A stretch of DNA of 59,020 bases from an uncultured Oscillospiraceae bacterium (GCA_900539195.1 UQBC01000014.1:1-59020); one strand, 5' to 3'; positions 17,839-27,208 are shown, numbered from the stretch's first letter. Notes: generated by a model not told the origin, from the sequence alone. Program-made: numbers and translations.

Positions 17839-18774
17839 TTGAACATAGTATTTATGGGTACTCCGGATTTCGCCGTATCGGCACTGGAGGAGTTACACAA
17901 GCATCATAATGTTATGGCTGTTTTCACACAGCCCGACAAGCCTAAGAACAGAGGAAAGAAGGTGCAGGCACCTCCCGTAAAGGAGTGCGCCGAAAAGTAC
18001 GGTATCCCCGTATATCAGCCTCTGTCGCTCAGAAAGGGCGAGGATGCTGAGAAGTCGCTCGAGCTTCTTAAACAGCTTGCTCCGGACTGCATTGTTGTGG
18101 CGGCTTACGGTCAGATTCTTCCCGAAAGCATACTTGAGCTTCCGAAGTACAAGTGCATCAATATACACGCTTCGCTTCTGCCGAAATACAGAGGTGCCGC
18201 ACCTATCCAGAAGTGCATCATAGACGGCGAAACAGAAAGCGGAGTTACAACAATGCTTATGGCAAAGGGACTTGATACGGGCGATATGCTGATGAACAGA
18301 TCGGTTAAGATTACTCCCGATATGACCGGCGGAGAGCTTCACGACAATCTTGCCGCTATCGGCGGAGAGCTAATAATCGAAACATTGAAAGCTTGTGAAG
18401 AGGGCAAGGTAACACCGGTACCTCAGGATGACAGCCTTTCGTGCTATGCAGGAATGATTTCCAAGGAAATGTGCAGGATAGACTTCTCAAAAAATGCAAT
18501 TGATGTATATAATTTGATAAGAGGTATGTCACCGTCACCCTGCGCCTATACTTTTATAGGAGATAAAAGATTGAAGGTTTACTTTGCTGTTATGACAGAT
18601 ATTACCTCCGACAAGCCGTGCGGAACTGTCGTGAACGAAAACGACCTCACCGTAGTATGCGGCGATAGAAAATGTATAAGATTTACCGATGTTCAGGGGG
18701 AGGGCGGAAAGCGTATGAATACCGCAAGCTTTCTGAACGGCAACAAGCTACAGCGTGACACTGTGTTGAACTGA
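17839..18774 (+). CDS. fmt: Methionyl-tRNA formyltransferase
   Basis: 311 residues with a TTG start supported by AGGGGG 8 bases upstream; the protein opens NIVFMGTPDFA directly after it. Formylates the initiator Met-tRNA using 10-formyl-THF. The catalytic signature HASLLPKYRGAAPIQ and downstream GVTTM block are present. It lies 12 bases after def. Its substrate tRNA-fMet is also encoded in this window at 27498. Confidence 0.95.
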   Translation: MNIVFMGTPDFAVSALEELHKHHNVMAVFTQPDKPKNRGKKVQAPPVKECAEKYGIPVYQPLSLRKGEDAEKSLELLKQLAPDCIVVAAYGQILPESILELPKYKCINIHASLLPKYRGAAPIQKCIIDGETESGVTTMLMAKGLDTGDMLMNRSVKITPDMTGGELHDNLAAIGGELIIETLKACEEGKVTPVPQDDSLSCYAGMISKEMCRIDFSKNAIDVYNLIRGMSPSPCAYTFIGDKRLKVYFAVMTDITSDKPCGTVVNENDLTVVCGDRKCIRFTDVQGEGGKRMNTASFLNGNKLQRDTVLN

Positions 18775-18801
18775 CAGTGTCAAACGGAAAGGAGAACGGA
18801 T

Positions 18802-19476
18802 ATGCCGGAATTTATACTTTATTTACTGCTGATAGCAGCCTTTATCTTTTCTATATTTACCTCGATCAATGTAAAAAGTACTTTCAGGAAGTATAATAAA
18901 ATGCCAAGCTCAAGAGGAATGTCTGCTGCAACCATAGCAAGACAGATCCTCGACAGCAACGGACTTTATAATGTTCAGATAACAAGAGTATCGGGAGAGC
19001 TTACCGACCATTACGACCCCAGAACAAACACCGTTGCACTTTCGGCGCCTGTCTATGACAGCATGTCTGTAGGTGCTATCGGCGTTGCGGCTCATGAGGT
19101 CGGTCATGCGATACAGTACGCCGAAAACTACACTCCTATCAAGATAAGAATGGCTATATTGCCTGTGGCTCAGTTCGGTTCATCTGCATGGATTTTGTTC
19201 TTTATACTTGGTATCGTGTTCAATATGCCGCTGTTAAGAGGTGTAGGCATCGGACTTTTTGCGGCAATAGTACTGTTCCAGCTGATAACGCTCCCCGTTG
19301 AATTCAACGCAAGCTACAGAGCGCTTGCCACAATAAAGAATCAAGGCATACTGTTCGGTGCGGAATATACTGGTGCAAAGAAAACGCTCACAGCCGCCGC
19401 TATGACCTATGTTGCTTCACTTGCTGTAGCATTATTACAGCTGCTAAGACTTATTGCAAGTTCAAGAAGAGATTGA
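18802..19476 (+). CDS. Membrane zinc metallopeptidase, YugP family
   Basis: 224 residues. An N-terminal membrane helix (about 4-22), a cytoplasmic segment with the zinc motif HEVGHAIQY near residue 98, two further hydrophobic helices around 115-155 and a C-terminal helix. This is the B. subtilis YugP-like neutral zinc metallopeptidase layout. Physiological substrate is unknown. It sits between fmt and rsmB, a position often seen in Firmicutes, with AAAGGAGAACG before the ATG. Confidence 0.9.
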   Translation: MPEFILYLLLIAAFIFSIFTSINVKSTFRKYNKMPSSRGMSAATIARQILDSNGLYNVQITRVSGELTDHYDPRTNTVALSAPVYDSMSVGAIGVAAHEVGHAIQYAENYTPIKIRMAILPVAQFGSSAWILFFILGIVFNMPLLRGVGIGLFAAIVLFQLITLPVEFNASYRALATIKNQGILFGAEYTGAKKTLTAAAMTYVASLAVALLQLLRLIASSRRD

Positions 19477-19489
19477 TTTGGAGAGATGA

Positions 19490-20809
19490 ATGAAAACCGC
19501 AAGACAGATAACGCTCGATCTGCTTATCCGCATGGATACGCAGGGGGCATACTCAAATATAATACTTGACCACGCATTTACTTCGAGTGACGTTGACAAG
19601 CGCGATAAGGCTTTTTCCGCAGCGCTTTTTTATGGCGTGCTGGAACGCAGAATGACGCTTGATTATCTTATACGCTACTACTCGGGAATCGAATTTGACA
19701 AGATCAGGATTGCTGTGGTGGAGATACTCCGTATGGGTTTTTATCAGCTTCTGTATATGAATTCCGTACCTGAAAGTGCGGCAGTGAATGAATCTGTCGC
19801 GCTTTGCGATTACTGCAACAGCACAAAAGCAAAAGGTTATGTCAATGCAATTCTGAGAACGTTTCTGCGTAATGAAAAACAGATAGATTACGGTGATCTG
19901 ACGGGCGAAGCAAAGCTCTCGATTGAGTATTCCTGCCCGAAATGGCTTGTAAAGAAGTGGATCCGTGAGTTGGGTGAGCAAAGAGCTATGCAGATGATCA
20001 ATGCAAGCTTCGGCAGACCTCCCATATACGCAAGGGTAAACACCGTAAAATACACTGCCCGGGATGTCATTGAACAGCTTGACGCTGACGGCATTGCAGC
20101 AGTCAGAAACAATCTTATTGATACTTGTATCGAACTTACAAACACAAAGGGAATTGAGCAGAGCACAGCATATAAAAAGGGTATGTTTCATATCCAGGAC
20201 ATATCTTCCCAGATATGTTGCAGGATAGCTTCTCCTATGTTTAATGAAACTGTTGTCGATCTTTGCAGTGCGCCCGGAGGAAAAACGTTCACCTGCGCCG
20301 AAATGATGAACAACAGGGGCAGGATATTCAGTTATGATCTGTATGACGGTAAGGTTTCGGTTATTGCCAATACTGCAAAACGGCTCGGACTGACTATTAT
20401 CACTGCTGCAGAAAATGACGCAACGAAATTTAATCCCGATATACCGAAAGCGGACAAGGTTATCTGCGATGTACCGTGTTCGGGTCTTGGCGTCATCAGA
20501 AGAAAACCGGAGATAAAGTACAAGCCTATGAAACAGCTTGAAACACTTCCTGATACGCAGAGAAAGATAATCAACAACGCCGCAGAGTATGTAAAACCCG
20601 GCGGAACGCTTATTTACTCAACCTGCACTGTAAGTAAAGCAGAGAACGATGATATAGTTGAAGAGTTCCTGAAGACGCACAGCGATTTTGTACCTGTAGT
20701 TGTACCGATTGCCGTTAACGGACTTGAAGACAGCTATAAAAGAACAATGCTTCCGTGCGATATAAACGGTGACGGTTTTTTCACAGCAACTCTCAGAAAG
20801 GTACAGTGA
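19490..20809 (+). CDS. rsmB: 16S rRNA (cytosine(967)-C(5))-methyltransferase
   Basis: 439 residues. An N-terminal NusB-like RNA-binding domain (about 1-135) is followed by the SAM-dependent methyltransferase domain with SAM motif CSAPGGKT, catalytic PCSG in CDVPCSGLGVIRRKPE, and STCT near the end. Modifies C967 of 16S rRNA. GGAGAGATGA precedes the start, 13 bases after the metallopeptidase. Confidence 0.94.
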   Translation: MKTARQITLDLLIRMDTQGAYSNIILDHAFTSSDVDKRDKAFSAALFYGVLERRMTLDYLIRYYSGIEFDKIRIAVVEILRMGFYQLLYMNSVPESAAVNESVALCDYCNSTKAKGYVNAILRTFLRNEKQIDYGDLTGEAKLSIEYSCPKWLVKKWIRELGEQRAMQMINASFGRPPIYARVNTVKYTARDVIEQLDADGIAAVRNNLIDTCIELTNTKGIEQSTAYKKGMFHIQDISSQICCRIASPMFNETVVDLCSAPGGKTFTCAEMMNNRGRIFSYDLYDGKVSVIANTAKRLGLTIITAAENDATKFNPDIPKADKVICDVPCSGLGVIRRKPEIKYKPMKQLETLPDTQRKIINNAAEYVKPGGTLIYSTCTVSKAENDDIVEEFLKTHSDFVPVVVPIAVNGLEDSYKRTMLPCDINGDGFFTATLRKVQ

Positions 20810-20819
20810 TATACATCAT

Positions 20820-21836
20820 ATGGAAAAAATCGATATTCTTTCACTCTCGCAAGAGGAGATTGAAGAGAAAATACTTGATATAGGTGAAAAGAAATTCAGG
20901 GCAAAGCAGATATACGATTGGTTACATATTAATAAAGTAGAAGATTTTAGCAAAATGACCAATCTATCTGCACAACTGAGAGAAAAGCTCGACGATATTT
21001 TTTGGATAAACTCACTAAAAATTCAAAAAAGACTTGTATCTAACATAGATAATACGGTAAAATATCTTTATGGTTTGTCTGACGGAGAGAAAGTCGAAAC
21101 GGTGCTTATGGAGTATAAGCACGGCAACAGCATTTGTATTTCAACTCAGGTCGGCTGTAAAATGGGCTGTAAGTTCTGTGCGTCCACTAAAGCAGGATTT
21201 GTGAGGAATCTGCTTCCAAGTGAGATGCTTCTGCAGATTTATGAAAGTGAAAAGGACAGCGGACGAAAGATAAATCATGTGGTGCTTATGGGAATAGGCG
21301 AGCCGCTTGACAACTTTGACAATGTCGTGAAGTTTCTGAAGCTACTGTCGGCTAAGGATGATATGAGCCTGCGACATGTTTCGGTATCGACCTGCGGACT
21401 TGTAGACAGGATATATGAGCTTGCCGATATGAAGCTCGGCATTACGCTTTCCGTTTCTCTTCATGCGCCGACAAACGAGCTGAGAAGCTCGGTTATGCCC
21501 GTAAACGACAGATATTCGATAGAAGAGCTTATGAAAGCCTGTAAGTATTATTTCAATACCACAGGCAGAAGAATAAGCTATGAATTTGCACTGATAGACG
21601 GCGTTAATGACACACGCGAATCGGCAGACGCACTTCTTAAACTGCTGAAGGGTCAGAACTGTCACGTTAATCTGATTCCGGTAAACGAGATAAAGGAAGG
21701 CGTATTTAAACGCAGTGCTTCTGTTGAAAAGTATAAACAGATGCTTATAGACGGCGGACTTAACGCTACGGTCAGAAGAACGCTCGGTGCTGATATAAGC
21801 GCCGCCTGCGGACAGTTAAGACGGGATAACAAGTAA
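20820..21836 (+). CDS. rlmN: 23S rRNA (adenine(2503)-C(2))-methyltransferase, radical SAM
   Basis: 338 residues from ATG 20820 (MEKIDILSL), where family similarity begins; an earlier ATG at 20769 lies inside rsmB. The radical SAM cluster motif CKMGCKFC is followed by the TSTKAGF-type segment, and the methyl-accepting cysteines of RlmN are expected near CGQL at the C-terminus. Methylates A2503 of 23S rRNA and A37 of some tRNAs. The ribosome binding site is weak, consistent with coupling to rsmB. Confidence 0.94.
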   Translation: MEKIDILSLSQEEIEEKILDIGEKKFRAKQIYDWLHINKVEDFSKMTNLSAQLREKLDDIFWINSLKIQKRLVSNIDNTVKYLYGLSDGEKVETVLMEYKHGNSICISTQVGCKMGCKFCASTKAGFVRNLLPSEMLLQIYESEKDSGRKINHVVLMGIGEPLDNFDNVVKFLKLLSAKDDMSLRHVSVSTCGLVDRIYELADMKLGITLSVSLHAPTNELRSSVMPVNDRYSIEELMKACKYYFNTTGRRISYEFALIDGVNDTRESADALLKLLKGQNCHVNLIPVNEIKEGVFKRSASVEKYKQMLIDGGLNATVRRTLGADISAACGQLRRDNK

Positions 21837-21863
21837 AGTGATATCAAGGGAGAACCATTATAT

Positions 21864-22592
21864 ATGAAAGCTTACGCAAAGACCGATATCGGTAATTGCC
21901 GTGAAGAAAATCAGGATAACTACTGGATAGGTGAACTTGGCAGTGATGCGGTTGCGGTAATTCTGTGCGACGGAATGGGCGGACAGAATGCCGGTGGCTG
22001 TGCAAGTATGACTACTGTCGATTTTATGAAAGACAGGCTGATGAAGGGTTTCAGAAAGGACATAACAAGAAATCAGATAAGAAATCTTCTTATAACTTCT
22101 GTCACTGCGGCAAACAGCATTGTTTACGACATGGCAGGCGCCGACCCCGAAAAAGCGGGTATGGGAACGACCTGCGTTGCCGGAATCATTTTCAATGAAA
22201 GAGCCTATCTTATAAATGTAGGCGACAGCAGATGTTACTTCTTCTTTGATGATAATATGCAACAGGTCACAAAAGATCACACATATATCAGAAAGCTTGT
22301 AGAAAAGGGCATAATTACATATGAGGAGAGTAAGACGCATCCGGACAGAAACCGCATAACAAAAGCGGTCGGCGCTCAGCCTTTCATAACACCCGACTAT
22401 TTTGAGCTTGATGTGAAAAAGGATGATATGCTTCTTTTCTGCTCGGACGGGCTCAGCTCATATGCCGAAGACACCGAGATAGCGGAAGTCATAGCGGCTT
22501 CTCCGGTTGCCAAGTGCTGTGATCAGCTGATAGATTACGTTAATAAACACGGCGGTCGTGACAACGTGACAGTAGCCGTGGTTTCAATATAA
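21864..22592 (+). CDS. prpC: PP2C-family serine/threonine phosphatase
   Basis: 242 residues. Metal-coordinating motifs of bacterial PP2C enzymes are present: REENQDNY, CDGMGGQNAGG, GDSRCY, CSDGLSSY and GGRDNVTV. It removes phosphates placed by the adjacent kinase PrkC. GGGAGAACC precedes the ATG. The prpC-prkC-rsgA order is conserved in Firmicutes. Confidence 0.96.
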   Translation: MKAYAKTDIGNCREENQDNYWIGELGSDAVAVILCDGMGGQNAGGCASMTTVDFMKDRLMKGFRKDITRNQIRNLLITSVTAANSIVYDMAGADPEKAGMGTTCVAGIIFNERAYLINVGDSRCYFFFDDNMQQVTKDHTYIRKLVEKGIITYEESKTHPDRNRITKAVGAQPFITPDYFELDVKKDDMLLFCSDGLSSYAEDTEIAEVIAASPVAKCCDQLIDYVNKHGGRDNVTVAVVSI

Positions 22593-22638
22593 ACGACTTA
22601 CCGTATGGGTCGCACATATAAACTGATACGGAGAAACG

Positions 22639-25119
22639 GTGGATTTTATGGATAACAATATGGACAATATGATAGGCAGACGCCTTGACGGCCGTTATGA
22701 ACTCCTTGAGCTTATAGGAACGGGCGGAATGGCTGATATCTACAAGGCTAAGGATATTACCGAGGACAGAATAGTTGCCGTAAAGATCTTGAAAAATGAA
22801 TTTGCAGGCAGCGAGGATTTTCTCAGACGTTTCAGAAATGAGTCCAAGGCAATAGCACTGCTTTCGCATCCCAACATTGTAAAGATATACGATGTCGGCT
22901 TCAACGAGCAGATACAGTTTATAGTCATGGAGTACATAGACGGAATATCCCTGGCAGAGTATATCAAGCTTCAGGGTGTTCTTAAATGGAAAGATGCTGT
23001 ATATTTCACAGTACAGATATTAAGAGCGTTACAGCACGCTCACGACAGAGGAATAGTTCATCGTGATATAAAGTCGCAGAATGTTATGATGCTTCCCGAC
23101 GGAACTATAAAGGTCATGGATTTCGGTATCGCACGCTTCAACCGTGAAACCGACAAGACACTTTCAGAAAAGGCTATCGGCTCTGTTCACTATATCAGCC
23201 CCGAACAGGCGAGAGGTGAGATGACCGATGAAAAGAGCGATATCTATTCAGTAGGCGTAATGCTTTATGAAATGCTGACAGGTCAGAAGCCTTTTGACGG
23301 CGAAACGCCCGTAGCAATAGCACTCCAGCATATGCAGACACCTCCGAAACCTCCGCGTGAGATAAATTCCTCTATCCCTGAAGGGCTTGAAGAGATCACA
23401 CTCAAGGCTATGCAGAAAGAGCCTTCAATGCGTTATCAGACCGCAGGCGAGATGATAAATGATATTGAGGAGTTCAAGAAAGACCCCAGCATAGTATTTG
23501 AATATAAATATTTCTCAGCTGACGGTTCAACAAAATATTTTGATAAGGTATCCGATCCGAACGCTCCTGAGCAGAATGCGGCTGAAGATACGCTTTCCGA
23601 AGGCGAAGAGGATGAAGACAACGATCTGTATGATGACGATGATGACGACGATGAGGAAGTAGAGGAAAGACGTTCGCCGCTTTTACCTATACTTTTTGCT
23701 GTGGCTTCGGTATTCGTAATTATGACCGCATGGCTTATATTCTCTATTGTTACGAGAAACCTCGGAAATACCAGCGGCGCATCCGATGAAATGACAATGC
23801 CCAACATCATAGGTATGACGCTCGATGATGTAAAGGAAAAATATCCTGATCTTAACCTTGATATTGACAGACAGTATTCTACCGACTATCCTGAAAACGA
23901 GGTAATGGATCAGAAAACACCTGCAGGCAGAACAATAAAGAAGAGCACAATCGTAAATATTGTTATAAGTAACGGTCCTCAGAAGGTTGAAGTCGATGAT
24001 TACGCAAACCTTTCGGCGCAGGATGCACAGATCAAGCTGGAGAAGAAGGGGCTTAAACCAAAACTGGTTTACGTCAATGATGATGAAGTGGCAAAGGACA
24101 TTGTCATAAAGACCGAACCTGCCGCACATTCCGAAGTATCTCAGGGCACGGTAGTAAAGGTATATGTAAGTAACGGTAAGCTTGTCAAGGCTGTAAACGT
24201 ACCTAAGTTTGTCGGTATGACGATTGAGAAAGCCCGTAAGGAAGCGGAAGACAAGAACCTTAAGCTTAAGGAAGTATCCGGTTCAAGCAACGAGTACAAG
24301 GAAGGCGATGTAATCAAGCAGAGCATTGATGCCAACTCAGTTGTAAACGAGGAAACAGAGATTGAAGTAACTGTCTGCGACGGCAAGGCTGTAAGCATAA
24401 AGACAGAAGTATCACTTGATCTGCCTTCTGATGTAACAGATACAGGTACATTCAGATTTGAATATTTCAAGGACGGTGTTTCGTTCAAGGACGAAGAACG
24501 TGATATGGCTGTAAATGCAGGCAAGACGATTACATTTGAAGTAAGTGGTTCAGAGCCTACAACATACACAATAAAGATCACAAACGTTGCGGACACATCG
24601 CTCAACGGTGTACTTGCCGAGATCAGCGTCGATTTCAAGAACGAGGACACAGAACCTGAGATCGTAAATTATAACGAAGGTCTGTTTAAAGAATTGAAAT
24701 ACAAAGCGCCCGATACCACTTCCGAGGAACCTTCGTCGGATCCTGTGACAAGCGTAAGCGGCACTGTAACGCTGACTTTACCTGCCATTGCTTCTGACAC
24801 GGGTACGTTCATATTCACTTATACCGATTCCGAAGGAACTGTTGTAAAGGATAGTGAAACCAAGGATATGTCGCTTGCGGCAGGTAAGACGATATCGTTT
24901 GATGTTTCAGGCACGAGCCAAGAAACAAAGGATTATATTATTAGAATTACCAATACAAAGGATGAAACAAAATCAGGCATGCTTGCCGAAATTCGGGTAG
25001 ATTTTACATCCGGCAAAGTAGAGCAGTCAACAAAGTCATATAATCAGGGACTGTTCACAGCTCTCAAGGTATCTGATCCTGCGCCTGAGTCTGATGCGAA
25101 TGAAGACGTTTCGGAATAA
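22639..25119 (+). CDS. prkC: PASTA-domain Ser/Thr protein kinase with duplicated C-terminal domain
   Basis: 826 residues. The kinase domain (about 18-275) has GTGGMADIY, VAVKIL, HRDIKSQN, DFGIAR and the GSVHYISPEQ activation segment. A striking Asp/Glu run (about 320-345) precedes one membrane helix (about 348-370). Three extracellular PASTA repeats follow (about 386-450, 451-515, 520-578), which in this family sense muropeptides. After them come two copies of an unrecognised roughly 100-residue domain (about 590-685 and 708-810), sharing DTGTF.F.Y, MS/AV.AGKTI.F.VSG, Y.I.ITN, AEI.VDF and YN.GLF. GTG 22639 and ATG 22648 are both possible starts. Confidence 0.95.
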   Translation: MDFMDNNMDNMIGRRLDGRYELLELIGTGGMADIYKAKDITEDRIVAVKILKNEFAGSEDFLRRFRNESKAIALLSHPNIVKIYDVGFNEQIQFIVMEYIDGISLAEYIKLQGVLKWKDAVYFTVQILRALQHAHDRGIVHRDIKSQNVMMLPDGTIKVMDFGIARFNRETDKTLSEKAIGSVHYISPEQARGEMTDEKSDIYSVGVMLYEMLTGQKPFDGETPVAIALQHMQTPPKPPREINSSIPEGLEEITLKAMQKEPSMRYQTAGEMINDIEEFKKDPSIVFEYKYFSADGSTKYFDKVSDPNAPEQNAAEDTLSEGEEDEDNDLYDDDDDDDEEVEERRSPLLPILFAVASVFVIMTAWLIFSIVTRNLGNTSGASDEMTMPNIIGMTLDDVKEKYPDLNLDIDRQYSTDYPENEVMDQKTPAGRTIKKSTIVNIVISNGPQKVEVDDYANLSAQDAQIKLEKKGLKPKLVYVNDDEVAKDIVIKTEPAAHSEVSQGTVVKVYVSNGKLVKAVNVPKFVGMTIEKARKEAEDKNLKLKEVSGSSNEYKEGDVIKQSIDANSVVNEETEIEVTVCDGKAVSIKTEVSLDLPSDVTDTGTFRFEYFKDGVSFKDEERDMAVNAGKTITFEVSGSEPTTYTIKITNVADTSLNGVLAEISVDFKNEDTEPEIVNYNEGLFKELKYKAPDTTSEEPSSDPVTSVSGTVTLTLPAIASDTGTFIFTYTDSEGTVVKDSETKDMSLAAGKTISFDVSGTSQETKDYIIRITNTKDETKSGMLAEIRVDFTSGKVEQSTKSYNQGLFTALKVSDPAPESDANEDVSE

Positions 25120-25127
25120 TATGAGGT

Positions 25128-26030
25128 ATGCCTTTGAACAACGGGAAATTTGAAGGCATTATAACAAAAGCTGTCGGTGGCAACTACTATGTAGCTGTTG
25201 CCGACGGCGTTTTATGTTGTAATGCAAGGGGAGTATTCAGAAAAGAAAAAATATCGCCGTGTGCGGGTGATAATGTAACTGTAACTGTCGAAGAGAATGC
25301 AGTTCCTCTTATAACTGAGATAAAGGAAAGAAAGAACCATATAATAAGACCACCGCTTACAAATCTTGACTGCGCTCTTCTTGTTACATCAGCCGTAGAT
25401 CCTGTGCCGAATACACTTGTTACCGATAAGCTGATATCCATATTTGAAAGCAAGGGTATTGAACCTGTTATAGTGATCACAAAGCAGGATCTGCGTGAAT
25501 GCGAGGATTTTGCCGGAATATACCGCAGCTGCGGATTTAAGGTGTTCTATATGGACAACAGTACGGGAAACGGTATTGATGTAATCAGAAGCTATATATC
25601 CGGCAAGCTGTCAGCACTTATAGGCAATTCAGGCGTCGGAAAATCCAGCCTTATGAACCATCTGTTCCCCGGACTTGAGAGAAGTACGGGAGATATCAGC
25701 AAGAAACTCGGAAGAGGACGTCATACGACAAGACAGGTCGAGCTGTTCAGTCTTGGCGGCGGGTATATTGCGGATACGCCCGGATTTTCGACCGTTGAAG
25801 TAAGCAGATACGGTTTTATACCGAAAAACGAACTGCAATATTCTTTCAGGGAATTCAACGATTATCTCGGCAAGTGCCGTTTCAGGGATTGCATTCACCT
25901 GAAAGAAAGCGGCTGTGCTGTGACGGAGGCTCTGCGTGACGGAAAAATAAACGGTTCACGCTATGACAGCTATGTAAAAATGTGTGAAGAAGCCGAAAGG
26001 CTGAATGAATGGGAGTTTAAAAATAAATAA
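25128..26030 (+). CDS. rsgA: Small ribosomal subunit biogenesis GTPase RsgA
   Basis: About 300 residues. A circularly permuted GTPase: G4 motif ITKQD comes before G1 GNSGVGKSS and G3 DTPGF. An OB-fold precedes the GTPase domain, and a zinc site CRFRDCIHLKESGC closes it. Assists 30S maturation. The ATG at 25128 almost touches the GAGGT site; TTG at 25134 has better spacing and may be the true start. rpe, which follows rsgA in B. subtilis, is missing here. Confidence 0.95.
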   Translation: MPLNNGKFEGIITKAVGGNYYVAVADGVLCCNARGVFRKEKISPCAGDNVTVTVEENAVPLITEIKERKNHIIRPPLTNLDCALLVTSAVDPVPNTLVTDKLISIFESKGIEPVIVITKQDLRECEDFAGIYRSCGFKVFYMDNSTGNGIDVIRSYISGKLSALIGNSGVGKSSLMNHLFPGLERSTGDISKKLGRGRHTTRQVELFSLGGGYIADTPGFSTVEVSRYGFIPKNELQYSFREFNDYLGKCRFRDCIHLKESGCAVTEALRDGKINGSRYDSYVKMCEEAERLNEWEFKNK

Positions 26031-26647
26031 TGAAAACCTGTTATATAATCTGCGGAGGTCCCGAACCGTGCAGAACGGTCAGGATTCCGCAGGATGTATT
26101 TATTATATGTGCGGACAGCGGCTATGACAAAGCAATGGACGCAGGAATAACACCTGATCTTATTCTCGGCGATTTTGACAGTGTTGTAAACACGTTACCG
26201 GATAATATTGAAACAATGCGTTCGCCGACACATAAGGATGACACGGATACAATGCTTGCGGTAAGAACCGCTCTTGAAAGAGGGCATAACGATATTGTTC
26301 TTGTAGGTGCGTGCGGTGGTAGAACGGACCATACAATAGCGAATATCGCAACTCTTATGTTTATTCGTGAACACGGGGCAAAAGCAAGCATAAAAGGCGA
26401 CATCACGGATATATACATACTTGAAGATGAAAAGATAACGCTTTCGCCGGATTTATCAAGATACCTTTCGGTGTTTGCAATAAGCGAAAAAGCAACGGTT
26501 TCCATAACAGGCGCAGGTTATCCGCTTGACTGCTATGTTATGGAACGCAGCTTCCCGATAGGCGTAAGCAATGAGTTCACCGAAGGCTCTGATTGCACGG
26601 TCGAAGTAAGGAGCGGACTTGCGGTTGTTATGACCGTCAAGAAATAA
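26030..26647 (+). CDS. thiN: Thiamine diphosphokinase
   Basis: 205 residues. Converts thiamine to thiamine diphosphate. Motifs ICADSGYDKA, DLILGDFDS, KDDTDTMLA and GACGGRTDHT are typical of this family. The ATG overlaps the rsgA stop by one base (TAATG). In B. subtilis the orthologue yloS also sits between the rsgA block and spoVM, as here. Confidence 0.93.
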   Translation: MKTCYIICGGPEPCRTVRIPQDVFIICADSGYDKAMDAGITPDLILGDFDSVVNTLPDNIETMRSPTHKDDTDTMLAVRTALERGHNDIVLVGACGGRTDHTIANIATLMFIREHGAKASIKGDITDIYILEDEKITLSPDLSRYLSVFAISEKATVSITGAGYPLDCYVMERSFPIGVSNEFTEGSDCTVEVRSGLAVVMTVKK

Positions 26648-26708
26648 GTAACAAAATATCTCCCTAAGGAATAAAGTGTAATAGCTTCAGCTGACGGGAG
26701 GTATTTTT

Positions 26709-26870
26709 ATGATGAGAAGGCGCAGACCGGGACGTTCAAAATTTCCTGCGTTCATACTCGGTCTTGCCGGTATTCTTATATGTGTTACCTGTATGTCAGC
26801 CGAAACACTGCTTGTTATACTGTCACTGCTGCTCATTGCACTGGGAGTATGGCTGATGTTCTTTTGCTGA
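26709..26870 (+). CDS. Small membrane protein, 53 aa, between thiN and spoVM
   Basis: 53 residues starting MMRRRRPGRSKF, then one or two hydrophobic segments (about 15-30 and 33-52) ending WLMFFC. A strong GGGAGG site precedes the ATG at good spacing, so the gene is likely real. I do not recognise the family. The position directly before spoVM (16 bases) suggests it may be co-expressed with a sporulation gene; function unknown. Confidence 0.65.
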   Translation: MMRRRRPGRSKFPAFILGLAGILICVTCMSAETLLVILSLLLIALGVWLMFFC

Positions 26871-26886
26871 AAGAGAGGTACATATT

Positions 26887-26970
26887 ATGAAGATCGTAGT
26901 TTGCAAGACGCCGAGAATACTGGCAGGCTTCTTAAGATTGTTTTTTGGTATAAGAAAGACGGAAGGATAA
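26887..26970 (+). CDS. spoVM: Stage V sporulation protein M (SpoVM)
   Basis: A 27-residue gene, easily missed by size cut-offs: MKIVVCKTPRILAGFLRLFF then GIRKTEG. Length, N-terminal MK, a central Pro, an amphipathic helix and the basic tail match SpoVM (26 residues in B. subtilis), the peripheral peptide that recognises the convex forespore membrane and anchors SpoIVA for coat assembly. Position after thiN is conserved with B. subtilis. AGAGAGG lies 8 bases before the ATG. Its presence argues that the organism can sporulate. Confidence 0.85.
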   Translation: MKIVVCKTPRILAGFLRLFFGIRKTEG

Positions 26971-26975
26971 AGAAG

Positions 26976-27005
26976 TACCCCCGGTTGCCTGTGCAACCGG
27001 GGGTA
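26976..27005. terminator. Strong GC-rich hairpin after spoVM
   Basis: A perfect 13-bp stem, TACCCCCGGTTGC / GCAACCGGGGGTA, with a 4-nt loop. There is no good U-run on either strand, but it lies between convergent genes and probably ends transcripts from both sides. Confidence 0.6.
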
Positions 27006-27022
27006 AACATTAAGTGTGACGA

Positions 27023-27208
27023 TTATCTGTATTTGCCGTTCTGGATATTCTTCATAAACTGCCGCTGTGACATTTCACCTGTGCTGACTTTCCAGGAATC
27101 CTCCTGCTCGAGTTTCCAGTTGTTGTGATAAGACGCAGGGATCTGCGGTTCACAATTTTTCCAGATGCCATAAATGATCAGACCGATAAATAAAACTATA
27201 AATGTCAT
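27023..27208 (-). CDS. Small membrane-anchored protein, 61 aa, unknown
   Basis: 61 residues from ATG 27208, which has a near-perfect AAAGGAGGA site 5 bases upstream; a longer frame reaching 27301 lacks such support. The N-terminus MTFIVLFIGLIIYGIW is a membrane helix. The rest, about 45 residues, is hydrophilic with Trp, Asn and Gln. No family recognised. It is convergent with the spoVM operon. Confidence 0.55.
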   Translation of the reverse strand: MTFIVLFIGLIIYGIWKNCEPQIPASYHNNWKLEQEDSWKVSTGEMSQRQFMKNIQNGKYR

